Source of the DNA: Variovorax paradoxus
Lineage (GTDB): Bacteria > Pseudomonadota > Gammaproteobacteria > Burkholderiales > Burkholderiaceae_C
Direction: 5' to 3'
NCBI RefSeq assembly: GCF_029919115.1
Contig: NZ_CP123990.1
Span: 3,684,501 to 3,748,500, forward strand
DNA length: 64,000 bases
Position 1 is the first letter of the stretch; each line of letters starts with the position of its first letter. A program made the translations under genes and the position numbers. The notes under the pieces were generated by a model. It ran no database searches, was not told where the DNA came from, and was given only the letters and a program-made list of their open reading frames with translations. This document shows positions 23,661 through 32,110 of the stretch, in pieces.

Positions 23661-23679
23661 ACCTGTATTCATCACAGGT
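23661..23679 (-). other. small hairpin upstream of the pnp ribosome site
   Basis: ACCTGT (23661-23666) and ACAGGT (23674-23679) form a 6-bp stem with a 7-nt loop about 15 nt upstream of the AGGAG ribosome site. It may contribute to pnp translational control; no direct evidence. Confidence 0.35.
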
Positions 23680-23713
23680 TCCGCAGGGACGGAGGCTTCT
23701 CAGAACACGATGC

Positions 23714-23763
23714 CATTCCAGCGAAGCTCAGCGGGAACTTCATTGGAATGACACAGCTTCGCT
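23714..23763 (-). promoter_or_regulatory. structured pnp leader with two interleaved stems
   Basis: CATTCCA (23714-23720) pairs with TGGAATG (23744-23750), and AGCGAAGCT (23720-23728) pairs with AGCTTCGCT (23755-23763). The two stems interleave, so they form either alternative folds or a pseudoknot. In E. coli the pnp leader is a double-stranded RNA cleaved by RNase III for autoregulation; a similar role is an inference here. Confidence 0.5.
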
Positions 23764-23796
23764 CTGTTTTGGCACTCCGAAAGTGGATCGCGAAGT

Positions 23797-23836
23797 AAAA
23801 AACGCCTGAGCTAGCGGACTAACCCAGGCGTTTTTT
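23797..23836 (-). terminator. intrinsic terminator after rpsO (bidirectional form)
   Basis: AAAAAACGCCTG (23797-23808) and CAGGCGTTTTTT (23825-23836) form a 12-bp stem whose A/T ends act as a U-tract in either direction. It lies 13 bp past the rpsO stop and should limit rpsO-pnp read-through. Confidence 0.88.
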
Positions 23837-23849
23837 CATGCGATTCGGT

Positions 23850-24116
23850 TTACTTGCGCAGACCCAGCTTGGCGATCAGCGCGGTGTAACGGTCGGCATC
23901 CTTGGACTTGAGGTAGTCCAGGAGCTTGCGGCGGCGGCTCACCATGCGCAGCAGGCCGCGACGGCCATGGTGGTCCTTGGCGTGCGTCTTGAAGTGGGGG
24001 GTGAGCTCGTTGATACGGGCGGTCAGCAGTGCGACTTGCACTTCGGGGCTGCCGGTATCGTTGGCGGCGCGGGCGTTGTCTTTGACGACTTCGGCCTTGA
24101 TGGAGGCTGCGATCAT
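23850..24116 (-). CDS. rpsO: 30S ribosomal protein S15
   Basis: An 88-residue primary 16S rRNA-binding protein. The family sequence is clear: [21 protein letters not shown], then [24 protein letters not shown]. Two residues longer pieces are not needed; length is normal. A perfect TATAAT lies 89 bp upstream of the start. Confidence 0.97.
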   Translation of the reverse strand: MIAASIKAEVVKDNARAANDTGSPEVQVALLTARINELTPHFKTHAKDHHGRRGLLRMVSRRRKLLDYLKSKDADRYTALIAKLGLRK

Positions 24117-24204
24117 GTTGAATTTCCTTGTTCCGGGATGTTTGACTTGCGGTAGGCGCTGGAACTGCCCCTACCGTGCGCCTTGCGGCATGCAAAGCCT
24201 CGGG

Positions 24205-24210
24205 ATTATA
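24205..24210 (-). promoter_or_regulatory. -10 box of the rpsO promoter
   Basis: A consensus TATAAT on the reverse strand, in the context GCTATAATCCCG, between the aminotransferase stop and rpsO. The -35 is poor. The box sits in the loop of a hairpin (GCAAGCC-CCGGG pairing with CCCGAGG-CTTTGC, 24192-24226) that may also end the aminotransferase transcript. Confidence 0.5.
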
Positions 24211-24231
24211 GCTCGCCCGGGGCTTGCGCGT

Positions 24232-25389
24232 TTACTGTCTGGATAGCCAGGTTTTCAGGCGCTCCACGCCTTGCACAAGGCGCTGCGGGTCCTTGGAGGC
24301 GAAGCACCAGCGCAGCCAGCCTTGGGCTTCCGGGGCGAAGGCGTTGCCGGGGGCCAGGCCAAGGCCAGCCTCGACGACCAGGCGCTTGGCAAGCTCGAGG
24401 GAGTCGCCGAAGCCTTCGAGCCGGAAAAAGGCGTACATGCCGCCCTTGGCCGGGGTCACCTGCACACCGGGCAAGGCCGCCAGCAGCGGCACCAGAGTGT
24501 CCCGGCACTGCTTCAGGTGGGCAACCACGCGAGGCGTGATCTCCGCGGTGTGCTCGATGGCGGCAACGGCGGCGCGCTGGGTGAACACGCTCGCGCACGA
24601 GGTGTTGAACTCGATCAGCTTGCCGATGCCTTCGACCAGCGCGGGCGGCAGCACCAGCCAGCCAAGGCGCCAACCGGTCATGAGAAAGCTCTTCGAAAAG
24701 CTGTGCGTCACCACCAGCCGGTCGTCGGGCCTCGAAATGTCCAGAAAGCTCGGAGCGCAACCGTTAGACGTGGGCTCGAAGTAGAGCCGCTCGTAAACCT
24801 CGTCGGCCAGGATCCAGGTGCCGGTTTCGCGGCAGTGGTCGAGCACGGCCTGCTGCTCTTCGCGCGTCATGGTCCAGCCTGTCGGGTTGTTGGGCGCGTT
24901 GACGATCAGGAGCTTGGTTTTTGGCGTGACGGCCTTTCGCAACGCTGCAAGGTCGAGCGTCCATTGCCCATCGGCGGGTACCAGCGACACCGTGCGCACC
25001 ACAGCGCCAAGAATCGCAGGCTGCGCCGTCAGGTTGGGCCACACCGGCGTGACCGCAACCACTTCGTCGCCCGCATCGACCAGCGCCTGCACCGCAAGCA
25101 TCAGCGCGCTCACACCGCCGGAGGTCACGGCAATGCGCGAAGCATCGACCTTGGGATGCAGCTTGCTGGTGTAGCCGGCGATTGCCTCGCGCAGTTCGGG
25201 CAGGCCGAGGTTGTGCGCGTAGAAGGTTTCGCCGCGCTGAAGCGAATCGATGGCCGCCTGGCGGATCACCTCGGGCGTGACTTCGTCGCTTTCGCCGAAC
25301 CAGAAGGCGAGCACGTCGTCGCGGCCGAGACCGGCATTGGCAACCTCGCGGATCTTGGAGGCTTCGAGGTTGTGGATGGCTTCACGCAT
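24232..25389 (-). CDS. pyridoxal phosphate-dependent aminotransferase, class I/II
   Basis: A 385-residue fold-type I enzyme. The PLP lysine lies in SFSKSFLMTGWRLGW and the phosphate/pyridine contacts in NAPNNPTGWTM and LADEVYERLYF. The substrate-binding arginine region near the end (GWLRWCFA) is typical of the aspartate/aromatic aminotransferase superfamily. The substrate is not determinable from sequence alone. It is 12 bp downstream of a binding-protein gene on the same strand, which hints at amino acid metabolism. Confidence 0.88.
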   Translation of the reverse strand: MREAIHNLEASKIREVANAGLGRDDVLAFWFGESDEVTPEVIRQAAIDSLQRGETFYAHNLGLPELREAIAGYTSKLHPKVDASRIAVTSGGVSALMLAVQALVDAGDEVVAVTPVWPNLTAQPAILGAVVRTVSLVPADGQWTLDLAALRKAVTPKTKLLIVNAPNNPTGWTMTREEQQAVLDHCRETGTWILADEVYERLYFEPTSNGCAPSFLDISRPDDRLVVTHSFSKSFLMTGWRLGWLVLPPALVEGIGKLIEFNTSCASVFTQRAAVAAIEHTAEITPRVVAHLKQCRDTLVPLLAALPGVQVTPAKGGMYAFFRLEGFGDSLELAKRLVVEAGLGLAPGNAFAPEAQGWLRWCFASKDPQRLVQGVERLKTWLSRQ

Positions 25390-25401
25390 GAGTTGGTTTT
25401 C

Positions 25402-26691
25402 CTAGCTTCTCTTCATCTTGCAGGTCGTCGGCAGTTCGGCGCGTTCGGGTGCGATGGTCTTGATCACGCGAAAGCCGTAGCCGGAACCTTCGACATCGAA
25501 CTGCACGCCCGGCCTGCCCTGCCTGTCCATCACGCCGACCACGAGTTGCTGCTGGAACTGATGGTCCGAAGCGCGCATGCGTCCGCGCTGGCCGTAAAGG
25601 CTCACGTCGGCCTGTTCGAGGGCACGCGCCACGGCGGCGGCCTCGGCGCTGCCTGCGCGCTCGATGGCTTGCGCCAGCGATTCCACCAGCAGTTGCATGC
25701 GCATGTGCACGTAGTCGTCGGCAGGCTTGGGAAAGCGCGCGCGAAATGCGCGATAGAACGCTTCGGACTGGGCCGTTTGCACGTTAGGCAGCCAGTCGGC
25801 CACGGCGATCACGCGGCCGATGCCGGCATCGCCGATGGCCGCCGGCGCACCGAGCGCATTGCCGTAGAAGGTATAGAAGGTGCCGTTGAAGCCGCCCTCG
25901 CGCGCCGCCTTCACCAGCAGCGTGAGGTCGTTGCCCCAGTTGCCGGTAAACACCGCCTGCGCGCCGCTCGCGATGATCTTGCTGGCGTAAGGCGCAAAGT
26001 CCTTCACCCTGCCCATCGGATGCAGTTCGTCCCCGACGATTTCCACATCGGGCCGCTGAACGCCCAGCTGGCGCTTCGATTCACGCAGCACCGCCTGGCC
26101 AAAGCTGTAGTCCTGGCCGATGAGGTATGCGCGCTTGAGCGTTGCATCGTCCTTCACCACGTCCATCAGCGCGACCACGCGCATGTCGGCATGGGCATCG
26201 AAGCGAAAGTGCCAGAAGCTGCAGCGCTCGTTGGTGAGCACCGGATCGACCGCCGCGTAGTTGAGAAAGATCACGCGCCGCGACGGATCGCGTTCGTTGT
26301 TCTTTTCAATGGCATCGACCAGCGCCGCGGCGGTCGCCGACGAGTTGCCCTGCAGCACGATGCGCGCACCGTCGTCCATGGCCGCGCGCAGCGCCGAGAG
26401 CGCTTCTTCGTTCTGCCCCTTGCTGTCGTAGCGGTCGAGCTGCAGCGGCCGCGCACCGCCGGGCACGCCCGGCAGCTTGATGCCGCCGCGCGCATTCACG
26501 CGCTCCACGGCCCACAGCAGATTGCGAAACACTGCTTCGCCCGTGTTGGCGAAGGGACCGCTCATGCTCTCGATAAGCGCCAGGCGGATGGGCGCCGGCG
26601 GCGTTTGCGCTGCTGCGGCAAAGGGGGCCGCGCATAGCGCCAGCGCCGCAAATTTCAAGGCCTTGCGACGCCAAATAAAGGGGGGATTCAT
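25402..26691 (-). CDS. periplasmic ABC-type substrate-binding protein, branched-chain amino acid (LivK) type
   Basis: A 429-residue exported protein. Residues ~1-29 are a signal peptide (RRKALKFAALALCAAPFAAAAQ); the mature part has the type I periplasmic binding fold with IRLALIESMSGPFANTGEA and GQDYSFGQAVLRESKRQLG. Start 26691 is chosen over 26739 because only it begins directly before the signal sequence. No permease or ATPase genes adjoin it, so it is an orphan binding protein; the ligand is unknown. Confidence 0.83.
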   Translation of the reverse strand: MNPPFIWRRKALKFAALALCAAPFAAAAQTPPAPIRLALIESMSGPFANTGEAVFRNLLWAVERVNARGGIKLPGVPGGARPLQLDRYDSKGQNEEALSALRAAMDDGARIVLQGNSSATAAALVDAIEKNNERDPSRRVIFLNYAAVDPVLTNERCSFWHFRFDAHADMRVVALMDVVKDDATLKRAYLIGQDYSFGQAVLRESKRQLGVQRPDVEIVGDELHPMGRVKDFAPYASKIIASGAQAVFTGNWGNDLTLLVKAAREGGFNGTFYTFYGNALGAPAAIGDAGIGRVIAVADWLPNVQTAQSEAFYRAFRARFPKPADDYVHMRMQLLVESLAQAIERAGSAEAAAVARALEQADVSLYGQRGRMRASDHQFQQQLVVGVMDRQGRPGVQFDVEGSGYGFRVIKTIAPERAELPTTCKMKRS

Positions 26692-26812
26692 TGTCTTGAA
26701 ACGGTTGCGGCCGCGCCTAGATGTGGTGGCAAGCGGCACTCAGCTTTGAATGGCCGCGCAGTGTAAGGGACACACATTCTTGTCCCCATTGTGTTCATTC
26801 AGGAGTTCTTTC

Positions 26813-27184
26813 ATGTTTTTCGCACCCGCCCTTCATACCGCCCGCTTTGCTCCGCGTTCGTACGACCGCGCCTTCGAGCGTTTCGTCAACGAAGCCTTCA
26901 CCGATGCCCGCAAGTCCCCGCTCGTCGAACAGGACGAAAAGAGCTGGACGCTCTCCGTCGATGTGCCCGGCCTTTCGCGTGAAGACCTCACCATCGGCAT
27001 CGAAGGTGCCGTGGTCCGCATCGGCAGCAAGGCCGAAGCCAAGCGCCAGTTCAAGGCTGCCTACGAGCTGCCGCAAGACATCGACGCGGGCGCCAGCGAG
27101 GCCAAGCTCGAGAACGGCGTGCTCACGCTGAAGCTGGGCAAGCAAGTGCCAGTGAGCCGCGTTTCGGAGCTGCAGATCAACTGA
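26813..27184 (+). CDS. small heat shock protein, Hsp20/alpha-crystallin family
   Basis: A 123-residue ATP-independent holdase. The alpha-crystallin domain spans about residues 38-118: WTLSVDVPGLSREDLTIGIEG, then LPQDIDAGASEAKLENGVLTLKLGK cut by family insertions. The N-terminal arm is short and aromatic. The C-terminal I-x-I/V assembly motif is not obvious. The start has a strong AGGAG site 12 bp upstream. No convincing sigma-32 promoter was found. Confidence 0.9.
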   Translation: MFFAPALHTARFAPRSYDRAFERFVNEAFTDARKSPLVEQDEKSWTLSVDVPGLSREDLTIGIEGAVVRIGSKAEAKRQFKAAYELPQDIDAGASEAKLENGVLTLKLGKQVPVSRVSELQIN

Positions 27185-27263
27185 TCTTGCAATGCCCACG
27201 AGAGGAAAGTGTCGTTAACTATTGTTTTTGACTTTGAAGACGCTCCTTAATCACAATAGGACA

Positions 27264-27305
27264 GTGAATAACGTCACATCATGTGACGTATTCACATTTT
27301 TCTTC
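27264..27305 (+). terminator. intrinsic terminator after the hsp20 gene
   Basis: A 14-bp stem (GTGAATA+CGTCACA with TGTGACG+TATTCAC, one bulged A at 27271, loop TCA) is followed by a T-rich tract. It is 80 bp after the hsp20 stop. The near-perfect symmetry would also allow it to be a protein-binding operator. Confidence 0.7.
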
Positions 27306-27332
27306 TTTCTTCTTCGTGGGCGTCTCGCGGAC

Positions 27333-27377
27333 GCACCGAATCGCTAACGGTGCGGATTCGGGTGCCCAATAAGGCAC
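27333..27377 (+). promoter_or_regulatory. leader with competing hairpins before the hydrolase gene
   Basis: GCACCG (27333-27338) can pair with CGGTGC (27348-27353), or the longer GCACCGAATC (27333-27342) can pair with GATTCGGGTGC (27355-27365, one bulged G). A third stem GTGCC/GGCAC (27362-27377) ends three bases before the start codon and excludes the full second stem. This leaves alternative folds next to the ribosome site. Confidence 0.4.
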
Positions 27378-27380
27378 GCC

Positions 27381-28139
27381 ATGATCACGCACCTCAAGTC
27401 AGCCAATGACAACGAACGGTCCGATACGCTCCTGGTTTTCCTGCCAGGCGCCTATCTCAAACCCGACGAATTCGAGCGCGAAGGCTTCATCAGCGCAGTC
27501 CAGGAGCGCCACCTGGCCGCCGATTCACTGCTGGTGGACGCCGACGTTTCCTACTACTACGACCAGACGCTCAGCGAGCGCCTGCATGCGGACGTCATCG
27601 AGCCGCAGCGCGCCAAGGGCTACAAGTCGATCTGGCTCGTGGGCATTTCCATCGGCGGCTTCGGCGCGCTGATCCACGAACTGTCCAGGCCGGGCTCGGT
27701 CGACGGCATCGTCGCGCTGGCGCCTTACCTGGGGCGGCGCGTTCTGGGCGCCGAAATCCACAAGGCAGGCGGCCTGCGCACCTGGCAGGCTCCCACCGGC
27801 CCTCAGCCCGACGAGGAAGTCGATCGCAAGCTGTGGCCCTGGTTCCAGCAATACCTGGAACCCCAAAGATCCAAGGACCTGCCGCAGCTGTACCTGGGCT
27901 TCGGCCTCAGCGACCGCTTTGCCAGCAACCACAAGCTGCTGGCGGATGCGCTGCCCGAAGGCCGGGTGTTCACCACCGAAGGCGGCCACGATTGGCCGCA
28001 GTGGCGCCAGCTGTGGCGCAACATGCTCGACGTGCTGCCGGTGCCTTCGCTCGGCCGCGCGCAGCGCCCCGCTGCTACGCGGGCACCTGCGCCGGCGCCG
28101 CGGATGCCATCAGCGAAGCCATGGGCCATCGCGGCTTGA
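27381..28139 (+). CDS. alpha/beta hydrolase fold protein
   Basis: A 252-residue soluble hydrolase. [15 protein letters not shown] is the oxyanion-side strand, GISIGG supplies the nucleophile serine (residue 90), FGLSDRF is the likely acid position and EGGHDW the histidine. The substrate is unknown. The last 65 bp overlap the 3' end of tsaD on the opposite strand, with a Pro/Ala-rich tail encoded there, so the tail may be dispensable. The ribosome site is weak and occluded by leader hairpins. Confidence 0.75.
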   Translation: MITHLKSANDNERSDTLLVFLPGAYLKPDEFEREGFISAVQERHLAADSLLVDADVSYYYDQTLSERLHADVIEPQRAKGYKSIWLVGISIGGFGALIHELSRPGSVDGIVALAPYLGRRVLGAEIHKAGGLRTWQAPTGPQPDEEVDRKLWPWFQQYLEPQRSKDLPQLYLGFGLSDRFASNHKLLADALPEGRVFTTEGGHDWPQWRQLWRNMLDVLPVPSLGRAQRPAATRAPAPAPRMPSAKPWAIAA

Positions 28140-29136
28140 CGTCGAAGGCATAGCGCGCGCTGGCCTGCGCCAGGCCCGACTGCAGCCGCATCGCGGCCGC
28201 CATCGCGATCATCGCGCCGTTGTCGGTGCACAGGTGCAGCTCGGGGTAGTGCACGCGCACGCCGCGCCTGGCGCAGGCGGCGTTCAGTTGCTCCCGCAGG
28301 CTTCGATTGGCGCCCACGCCGCCCGCAACCACCAGCCGCTTGAGGCCGGTCTGCCCGAGCGCAGCCAGCGACTTTTTCAGCAGCACCTCGACGATGGCGG
28401 CTTGTGTGGAAGCGGCCAGGTCGGCCTTGCTCGCCTCCAGCCCGTCGCCGAGCTTCTTGGCCTGGGTCAGCACCGCGGTCTTCAGCCCGGCGAATGAAAA
28501 ATCCAGGTCGCCGCTGTGCAGGAGCGGCCGCGGCAGCTTGAACGCCTCCGCATTGCCCTCTTCCGCCAGTTTGGCCAGCCACGGGCCACCCGGATACGGC
28601 AGGCCCATGAGCTTGGCACTCTTGTCGAAAGCCTCGCCCGCCGCGTCGTCGATGGTTTCGCCCAGCAGTTCGTAGCGCCCCACACCGTCCACCCGCATCA
28701 GCTGGGTGTGCCCGCCAGAAACGAGCAGCGCCACGAACGGAAACTCCGGCGGATCCGCGCTCAGGAAGGGCGACAGCAAGTGCCCTTCGAGGTGATGCAC
28801 CCCGAGCACCGGTTTGCCTAGCGCCGCTCCCAGGGCGCACGCCACACCCGCCCCCACCAGCAAGGCCCCGGCAAGGCCCGGCCCGCGTGTATAGGCGACC
28901 ACGTCGATTTCGGCCAGCGAACGTCCGGCCTCCGCCATGACCGCTTCGGTCAGCGGCAGCACGCGGCGGATGTGGTCTCGGCTGGCGAGTTCGGGCACCA
29001 CGCCGCCGTAGGCCTGGTGCATGGCGATCTGGCTGTGCAGCGCATGCGAGCGCAAGAGCGGCAGCGCGTCGCCGTGCGACTCAACCAGCGCCACGCCGGT
29101 TTCGTCGCAGGAGGATTCGATTCCCAGAAGAAGCAT
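28075..29136 (-). CDS. tsaD: tRNA N6-adenosine threonylcarbamoyltransferase
   Basis: A 353-residue Kae1/YgjD enzyme transferring threonylcarbamoyl to A37 of ANN-decoding tRNAs with TsaB and TsaE. Seen are the N-terminal [15 protein letters not shown], the metal-binding HxxxH of [27 protein letters not shown], the ATP loop SGGHTQL and [14 protein letters not shown]. Start 29136 is the first residue of the family consensus. It stands alone between convergent and divergent neighbours. Confidence 0.96.
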   Translation of the reverse strand: MLLLGIESSCDETGVALVESHGDALPLLRSHALHSQIAMHQAYGGVVPELASRDHIRRVLPLTEAVMAEAGRSLAEIDVVAYTRGPGLAGALLVGAGVACALGAALGKPVLGVHHLEGHLLSPFLSADPPEFPFVALLVSGGHTQLMRVDGVGRYELLGETIDDAAGEAFDKSAKLMGLPYPGGPWLAKLAEEGNAEAFKLPRPLLHSGDLDFSFAGLKTAVLTQAKKLGDGLEASKADLAASTQAAIVEVLLKKSLAALGQTGLKRLVVAGGVGANRSLREQLNAACARRGVRVHYPELHLCTDNGAMIAMAAAMRLQSGLAQASARYAFDVKPRWPMASLMASAAPAQVPA

Positions 29137-29212
29137 TCGCAGGAGTGTAGGCGGCGCGGAATGCCCATGCGGCACGGATGTTGCAGCACGCCTTTTGCCT
29201 CCCCCTCCCACC

Positions 29213-30493
29213 ATGAAATCCGGACTGAATTTCCTGATCGCCGCCAGAAAGTGCGAAATCGACGAGCTCGACCAGCTCGCGCGCACCAGCGACCTGGTCG
29301 GGCTGATCGCGCGGCTCGTCCATGCGCTGCAGCGGGAGCGTGGCATGTCCAACGTGTTTCTCGCCTCGCGCGGCGTTCGCTTTGCCGACCAGCGCGACCC
29401 GCAGATCGCCGAATGCCTGGCACTCGAACAAGAGGTGCGCGCCGGATTCGACCAGCTCGAAACCGAAGGCCGCCCGGGCGCCACCGCAGGCAACAGCGCC
29501 CGCCTCTTCAGCCGCATTGCCTGGGTGCTTCCCGGCCTGGACGGCTTGCCCGCGCTGCGGCGCCGCGTGGCAGCGCTGGAGCTGACGCCCGCGCAGGCGA
29601 CCGCCGCTTTCGCCAAGCTCGTTGCCGGTCTGCTGGCCGTGGTGTTCGAGGCCGCCGACGGCGCCACCGACCCAGAGATTTCGCGCCTGCTCGTCGCGAT
29701 GTTCAACTTCATGCAGGGCAAGGAGTTTGCCGGCCAGGAGCGCGCCTTCGGAGCCGCGTCGCTGGCGGTGGGGCGTACCGACGAAGCGCAGCGCCAGCAA
29801 TGGCTGCACCTCATCGAGCTGCAGGAGCGCTGTTTCCAGGTCTTCATCGACTTTTCGAGCAGCGGCGTGCTAGCGCTGTGGCACCAGGGCCAGTCCGACG
29901 CCTTCATGGCCGAGATCGAGCGCCTGCGCCGCATGAGCGTGACCTCGGCCCAGGCGGCTTCGGGGGCCGCGCCCGACGCCCGGCTGAGCCAGAACTGGTT
30001 CGACTGCTGCACCCGCCGCATCGACGCCATGAAGACCGTCGAACACCGGTTGGCCGAAGAACTGCGCGAACTCTGCGCCCGCAAGATCGCGCAGGCACGC
30101 GGCGAGCTGCAGGAATACCAGCAAGTGCTCGGCACCCTCGCGCCGCAAGCCGAAGGCGCGATCTTCTTCGACGAGACCGGCACCGAGGCCACGGCACCGG
30201 CCCAATACGGCCGGCACCTCGAACGCTCGGTGCTCGACATGGTGCAGGAGCAATCGCACCGGCTGCAGGCCATGAGCGAAGAACTCGAGACCGTTCGCGC
30301 CTCCCTCAACGAGCGCAAGCTGGTCGAACGCGCCAAGGGCCTCCTGATGGCGCATCGGCGCATGAGCGAGAACGAGGCGCACAAGATGCTGCTGCAAACC
30401 GCCATGAACCAGAAGCGCCGCCTGGTGGACGTGGCCGAGTCGATGCTCGCCATGGCCGACTACCTGCCCCTGGACACGACATCGCGGCGCTGA
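29213..30493 (+). CDS. NIT-domain ANTAR antiterminator, nitrate-responsive (NasR-like)
   Basis: A 426-residue cytoplasmic regulator. Residues ~30-310 form a helical nitrate/nitrite-sensing NIT domain ([18 protein letters not shown] is its typical opening). The ANTAR RNA-binding domain covers ~365-420 ([20 protein letters not shown], then [14 protein letters not shown]). In Klebsiella NasR, the same architecture binds a leader hairpin and prevents termination when nitrate is present. The gene lies immediately before a leader with exactly such hairpins and the nrtABD genes. The start at 29213 has only a weak ribosome site. Confidence 0.92.
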   Translation: MKSGLNFLIAARKCEIDELDQLARTSDLVGLIARLVHALQRERGMSNVFLASRGVRFADQRDPQIAECLALEQEVRAGFDQLETEGRPGATAGNSARLFSRIAWVLPGLDGLPALRRRVAALELTPAQATAAFAKLVAGLLAVVFEAADGATDPEISRLLVAMFNFMQGKEFAGQERAFGAASLAVGRTDEAQRQQWLHLIELQERCFQVFIDFSSSGVLALWHQGQSDAFMAEIERLRRMSVTSAQAASGAAPDARLSQNWFDCCTRRIDAMKTVEHRLAEELRELCARKIAQARGELQEYQQVLGTLAPQAEGAIFFDETGTEATAPAQYGRHLERSVLDMVQEQSHRLQAMSEELETVRASLNERKLVERAKGLLMAHRRMSENEAHKMLLQTAMNQKRRLVDVAESMLAMADYLPLDTTSRR

Positions 30494-30526
30494 ACAGCCG
30501 GCCGCATGCGTTCGAAATGGTGCGGC

Positions 30527-30541
30527 GCACAACAAGCGTGC
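30527..30541 (+). promoter_or_regulatory. possible NtrC binding site
   Basis: GCACAACAAGCGTGC fits the GCAC-N7-GTGC core of NtrC sites, although the flanking pyrimidine/purine pair is not conserved. It lies about 105-120 bp upstream of the sigma-54 promoter, a normal enhancer distance. Confidence 0.35.
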
Positions 30542-30644
30542 ATCGCACCCACTTTCCGTCTCAGGGCCCCTGCGCACCCACCGGCAATCGTTCTTTTGCT
30601 GCCTATTCGATAGCACGGCGATAGCAAAAAACGGCCGACAAAGC

Positions 30645-30660
30645 TGGCACGCAGTTTGCT
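30645..30660 (+). promoter_or_regulatory. sigma-54 promoter of the nrtABD operon
   Basis: TGGCACGCAGTTTGCT matches the consensus TGGCACG-N4-TTGCW at every fixed base, with GG and GC separated by exactly 10 bp. Transcription should start near 30671, just upstream of the ANTAR hairpins. This implies nitrogen-limitation control through RpoN and an activator such as NtrC. Confidence 0.88.
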
Positions 30661-30692
30661 GAAGTAGTACATGGACCCCTGGGTCCGAGGCA

Positions 30693-30742
30693 GGCAGCAC
30701 CCAACGGCGGGTGTTGCCCACCGAAGTTGGACAAAGGCGTCC
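30693..30742 (+). promoter_or_regulatory. ANTAR tandem-hairpin antiterminator RNA element
   Basis: Hairpin P1 (30693-30718) has 10-bp arms GGCAGCACCC/GGGTGTTGCC, one G-U pair, and hexaloop AACGGC. After a 10-nt linker, hairpin P2 (30729-30742) has a GGAC/GTCC stem and hexaloop AAAGGC. Both loops have A at position 1 and G at position 4, the signature contacted by ANTAR domains. P2 uses AAAGGCGTCC, which is the 5' arm of the terminator, so P2 and terminator are mutually exclusive. The upstream NIT-ANTAR protein is the obvious ligand. Confidence 0.85.
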
Positions 30743-30807
30743 CCCATCCCGCAAGGGCTCGTTTTCGAGCAGCCCCTGCGCGGTGCGGGACGCCTTTTTC
30801 GTTTTTG
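30733..30807 (+). terminator. regulated intrinsic terminator in the nrtA leader
   Basis: AAAGGCGTCCC (30733-30743) pairs with GGGACGCCTTT (30787-30797). Inside, TCCCGCA/TGCGGGA and a GCTCG-TTTT-CGAGC hairpin add further stacking. TTTTTCGTTTTTG follows. It lies before nrtA, so default transcription would stop here unless P2 forms. Confidence 0.88.
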
Positions 30808-30852
30808 TTCTCTCTTTTGTTTGTTGTTGTTCTTCAACCGGAGCCCCGCCAC

Positions 30853-32097
30853 ATGACCGACCTGCTGAAAACCCGCCTCAGCCGCCGCCGCGTACTGCAA
30901 GCCGCCGCCATTGGCGCGGTGGGAATCGATCCCGCCCTGCGCGCTGCCGTCTGGGCCCAGGGCTCCGACAAGCCGGAAAAGGAAGAAGTGAAGATCGGCT
31001 TCATTCCCCTGACCGACTGCGCCAGCGTGGTGATGGCCTCGGTGCTCGGCATCGACAAGAAGTACGGCGTGAAGATCGTGCCCAGCAAGGAAGCCAGCTG
31101 GGCCGGCGTGCGCGACAAGCTCTCCAACGGCGACCTGGACATGGCGCACGTGCTCTACGGCCTGGTCTACGGCATGCACCTGGGCCTGAGCGGCCCCAAG
31201 AAGGACATGGCCGTGCTCATGACCCTCAACAACAACGGCCAGGCCATCACGCTGTCGAAGAAGCTCGCCGACAAGGGCGCGGTCGATGCCGCCTCGCTCG
31301 CCAAGCTCATCGCCACCGAAAAGCGCGAATACACCTTCGCCCAGACCTTTCCCACGGGCACCCACGCGATGTGGCTCTACTACTGGCTGGCCTCCGCCGG
31401 CATCGACCCTTTCAAGGACGTGAAGAACATCACCGTGCCGCCCCCGCAGATGGTGGCCAACATGCGCGTGGGCAACATGGACGGCTACTGCGTGGGCGAG
31501 CCGTGGGGCCAGCGCGCGATCATGGACGGCATCGGCGTGACGGCCATCACCACGCAGGACATCTGGAAGGACCATCCGGAGAAAGTGCTCGGCACCACGG
31601 GCGACTTCGTCAAGAAGTACCCCAACACCGCACGCGCCGTGACCGCGGCCATCATCGAAGCGGGCAAGTGGATCGACACCGGCCTGCAGAACAAGAACAA
31701 GATGGCCGAGACCATTGCCGACAAGAGCTACGTCAACACCAGCGTGGACGCCATCAACCAGCGCATCCTGGGCCGCTATGTCAACGGCATGGGCAAGAGC
31801 TGGGACGACCCCAACCACATGAAGTTCTACAACGGCGGTGCGGTGAGCTTTCCGTACCTGTCGGACGGCATGTGGTTCCTCACGCAGCACAAGCGCTGGG
31901 GCTTGCTGAAGGAGCACCCGGACTACCTGAAGGTGGCCACCGAGATCAACCGCATCGACATCTACAAACAGGCCGCCACTGCCACGCAGACGCCGGTTCC
32001 CAAGGACGTGATGCGTACCAGCAAGCTGTTCGACGGCACGGTGTGGGACGGCAAGGATCCGAAGAAGTACGCCGATTCTTTCAAGCTGCATGTCTGA
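30853..32097 (+). CDS. nrtA: nitrate ABC transporter, substrate-binding protein
   Basis: A 414-residue NrtA/CmpA-family binding protein. The N-terminus SRRRVLQAAAIGAVG looks like a Tat signal, consistent with export of a folded lipoprotein-less binding protein. Family motifs are KIGFIPLTDCASVVMAS, the FPTGTHAMWLYYWLASAGIDP block and NMDGYCVGEPWGQRA. It is first in an operon with the permease and ATPase. Nitrate is favoured over bicarbonate or cyanate by its setting among nitrate assimilation genes. Confidence 0.93.
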   Translation: MTDLLKTRLSRRRVLQAAAIGAVGIDPALRAAVWAQGSDKPEKEEVKIGFIPLTDCASVVMASVLGIDKKYGVKIVPSKEASWAGVRDKLSNGDLDMAHVLYGLVYGMHLGLSGPKKDMAVLMTLNNNGQAITLSKKLADKGAVDAASLAKLIATEKREYTFAQTFPTGTHAMWLYYWLASAGIDPFKDVKNITVPPPQMVANMRVGNMDGYCVGEPWGQRAIMDGIGVTAITTQDIWKDHPEKVLGTTGDFVKKYPNTARAVTAAIIEAGKWIDTGLQNKNKMAETIADKSYVNTSVDAINQRILGRYVNGMGKSWDDPNHMKFYNGGAVSFPYLSDGMWFLTQHKRWGLLKEHPDYLKVATEINRIDIYKQAATATQTPVPKDVMRTSKLFDGTVWDGKDPKKYADSFKLHV

Positions 32098-32110
32098 GGA
32101 GAAGCACATC

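Larger units (their letters stand above)
30494..30852 (+). promoter_or_regulatory. nrtA upstream regulatory region (359 bp without a gene)
   Basis: This gap holds, in order, a possible NtrC site, a sigma-54 promoter, a small 5' hairpin GGACC/GGTCC (30674-30687), two ANTAR-type hairpins, an intrinsic terminator and a T-rich spacer before nrtA. No conserved ORF is visible in it. Confidence 0.85.

Noticed and set aside
26695..26790. Possible sigma-32 heat shock promoter for hsp20 (CTTGAA at 26695 and CCCCAT at 26784)
   Set aside because: The two elements are about 80 bp apart, far from the required 13-17 bp spacing.
30671..30690. 5'-most hairpin GGACC/GGTCC of the nrtA leader as ANTAR hairpin P1
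   Set aside because: Its loop is CCTG or shorter, lacking the A1/G4 hexaloop; the next two hairpins fit the motif better.
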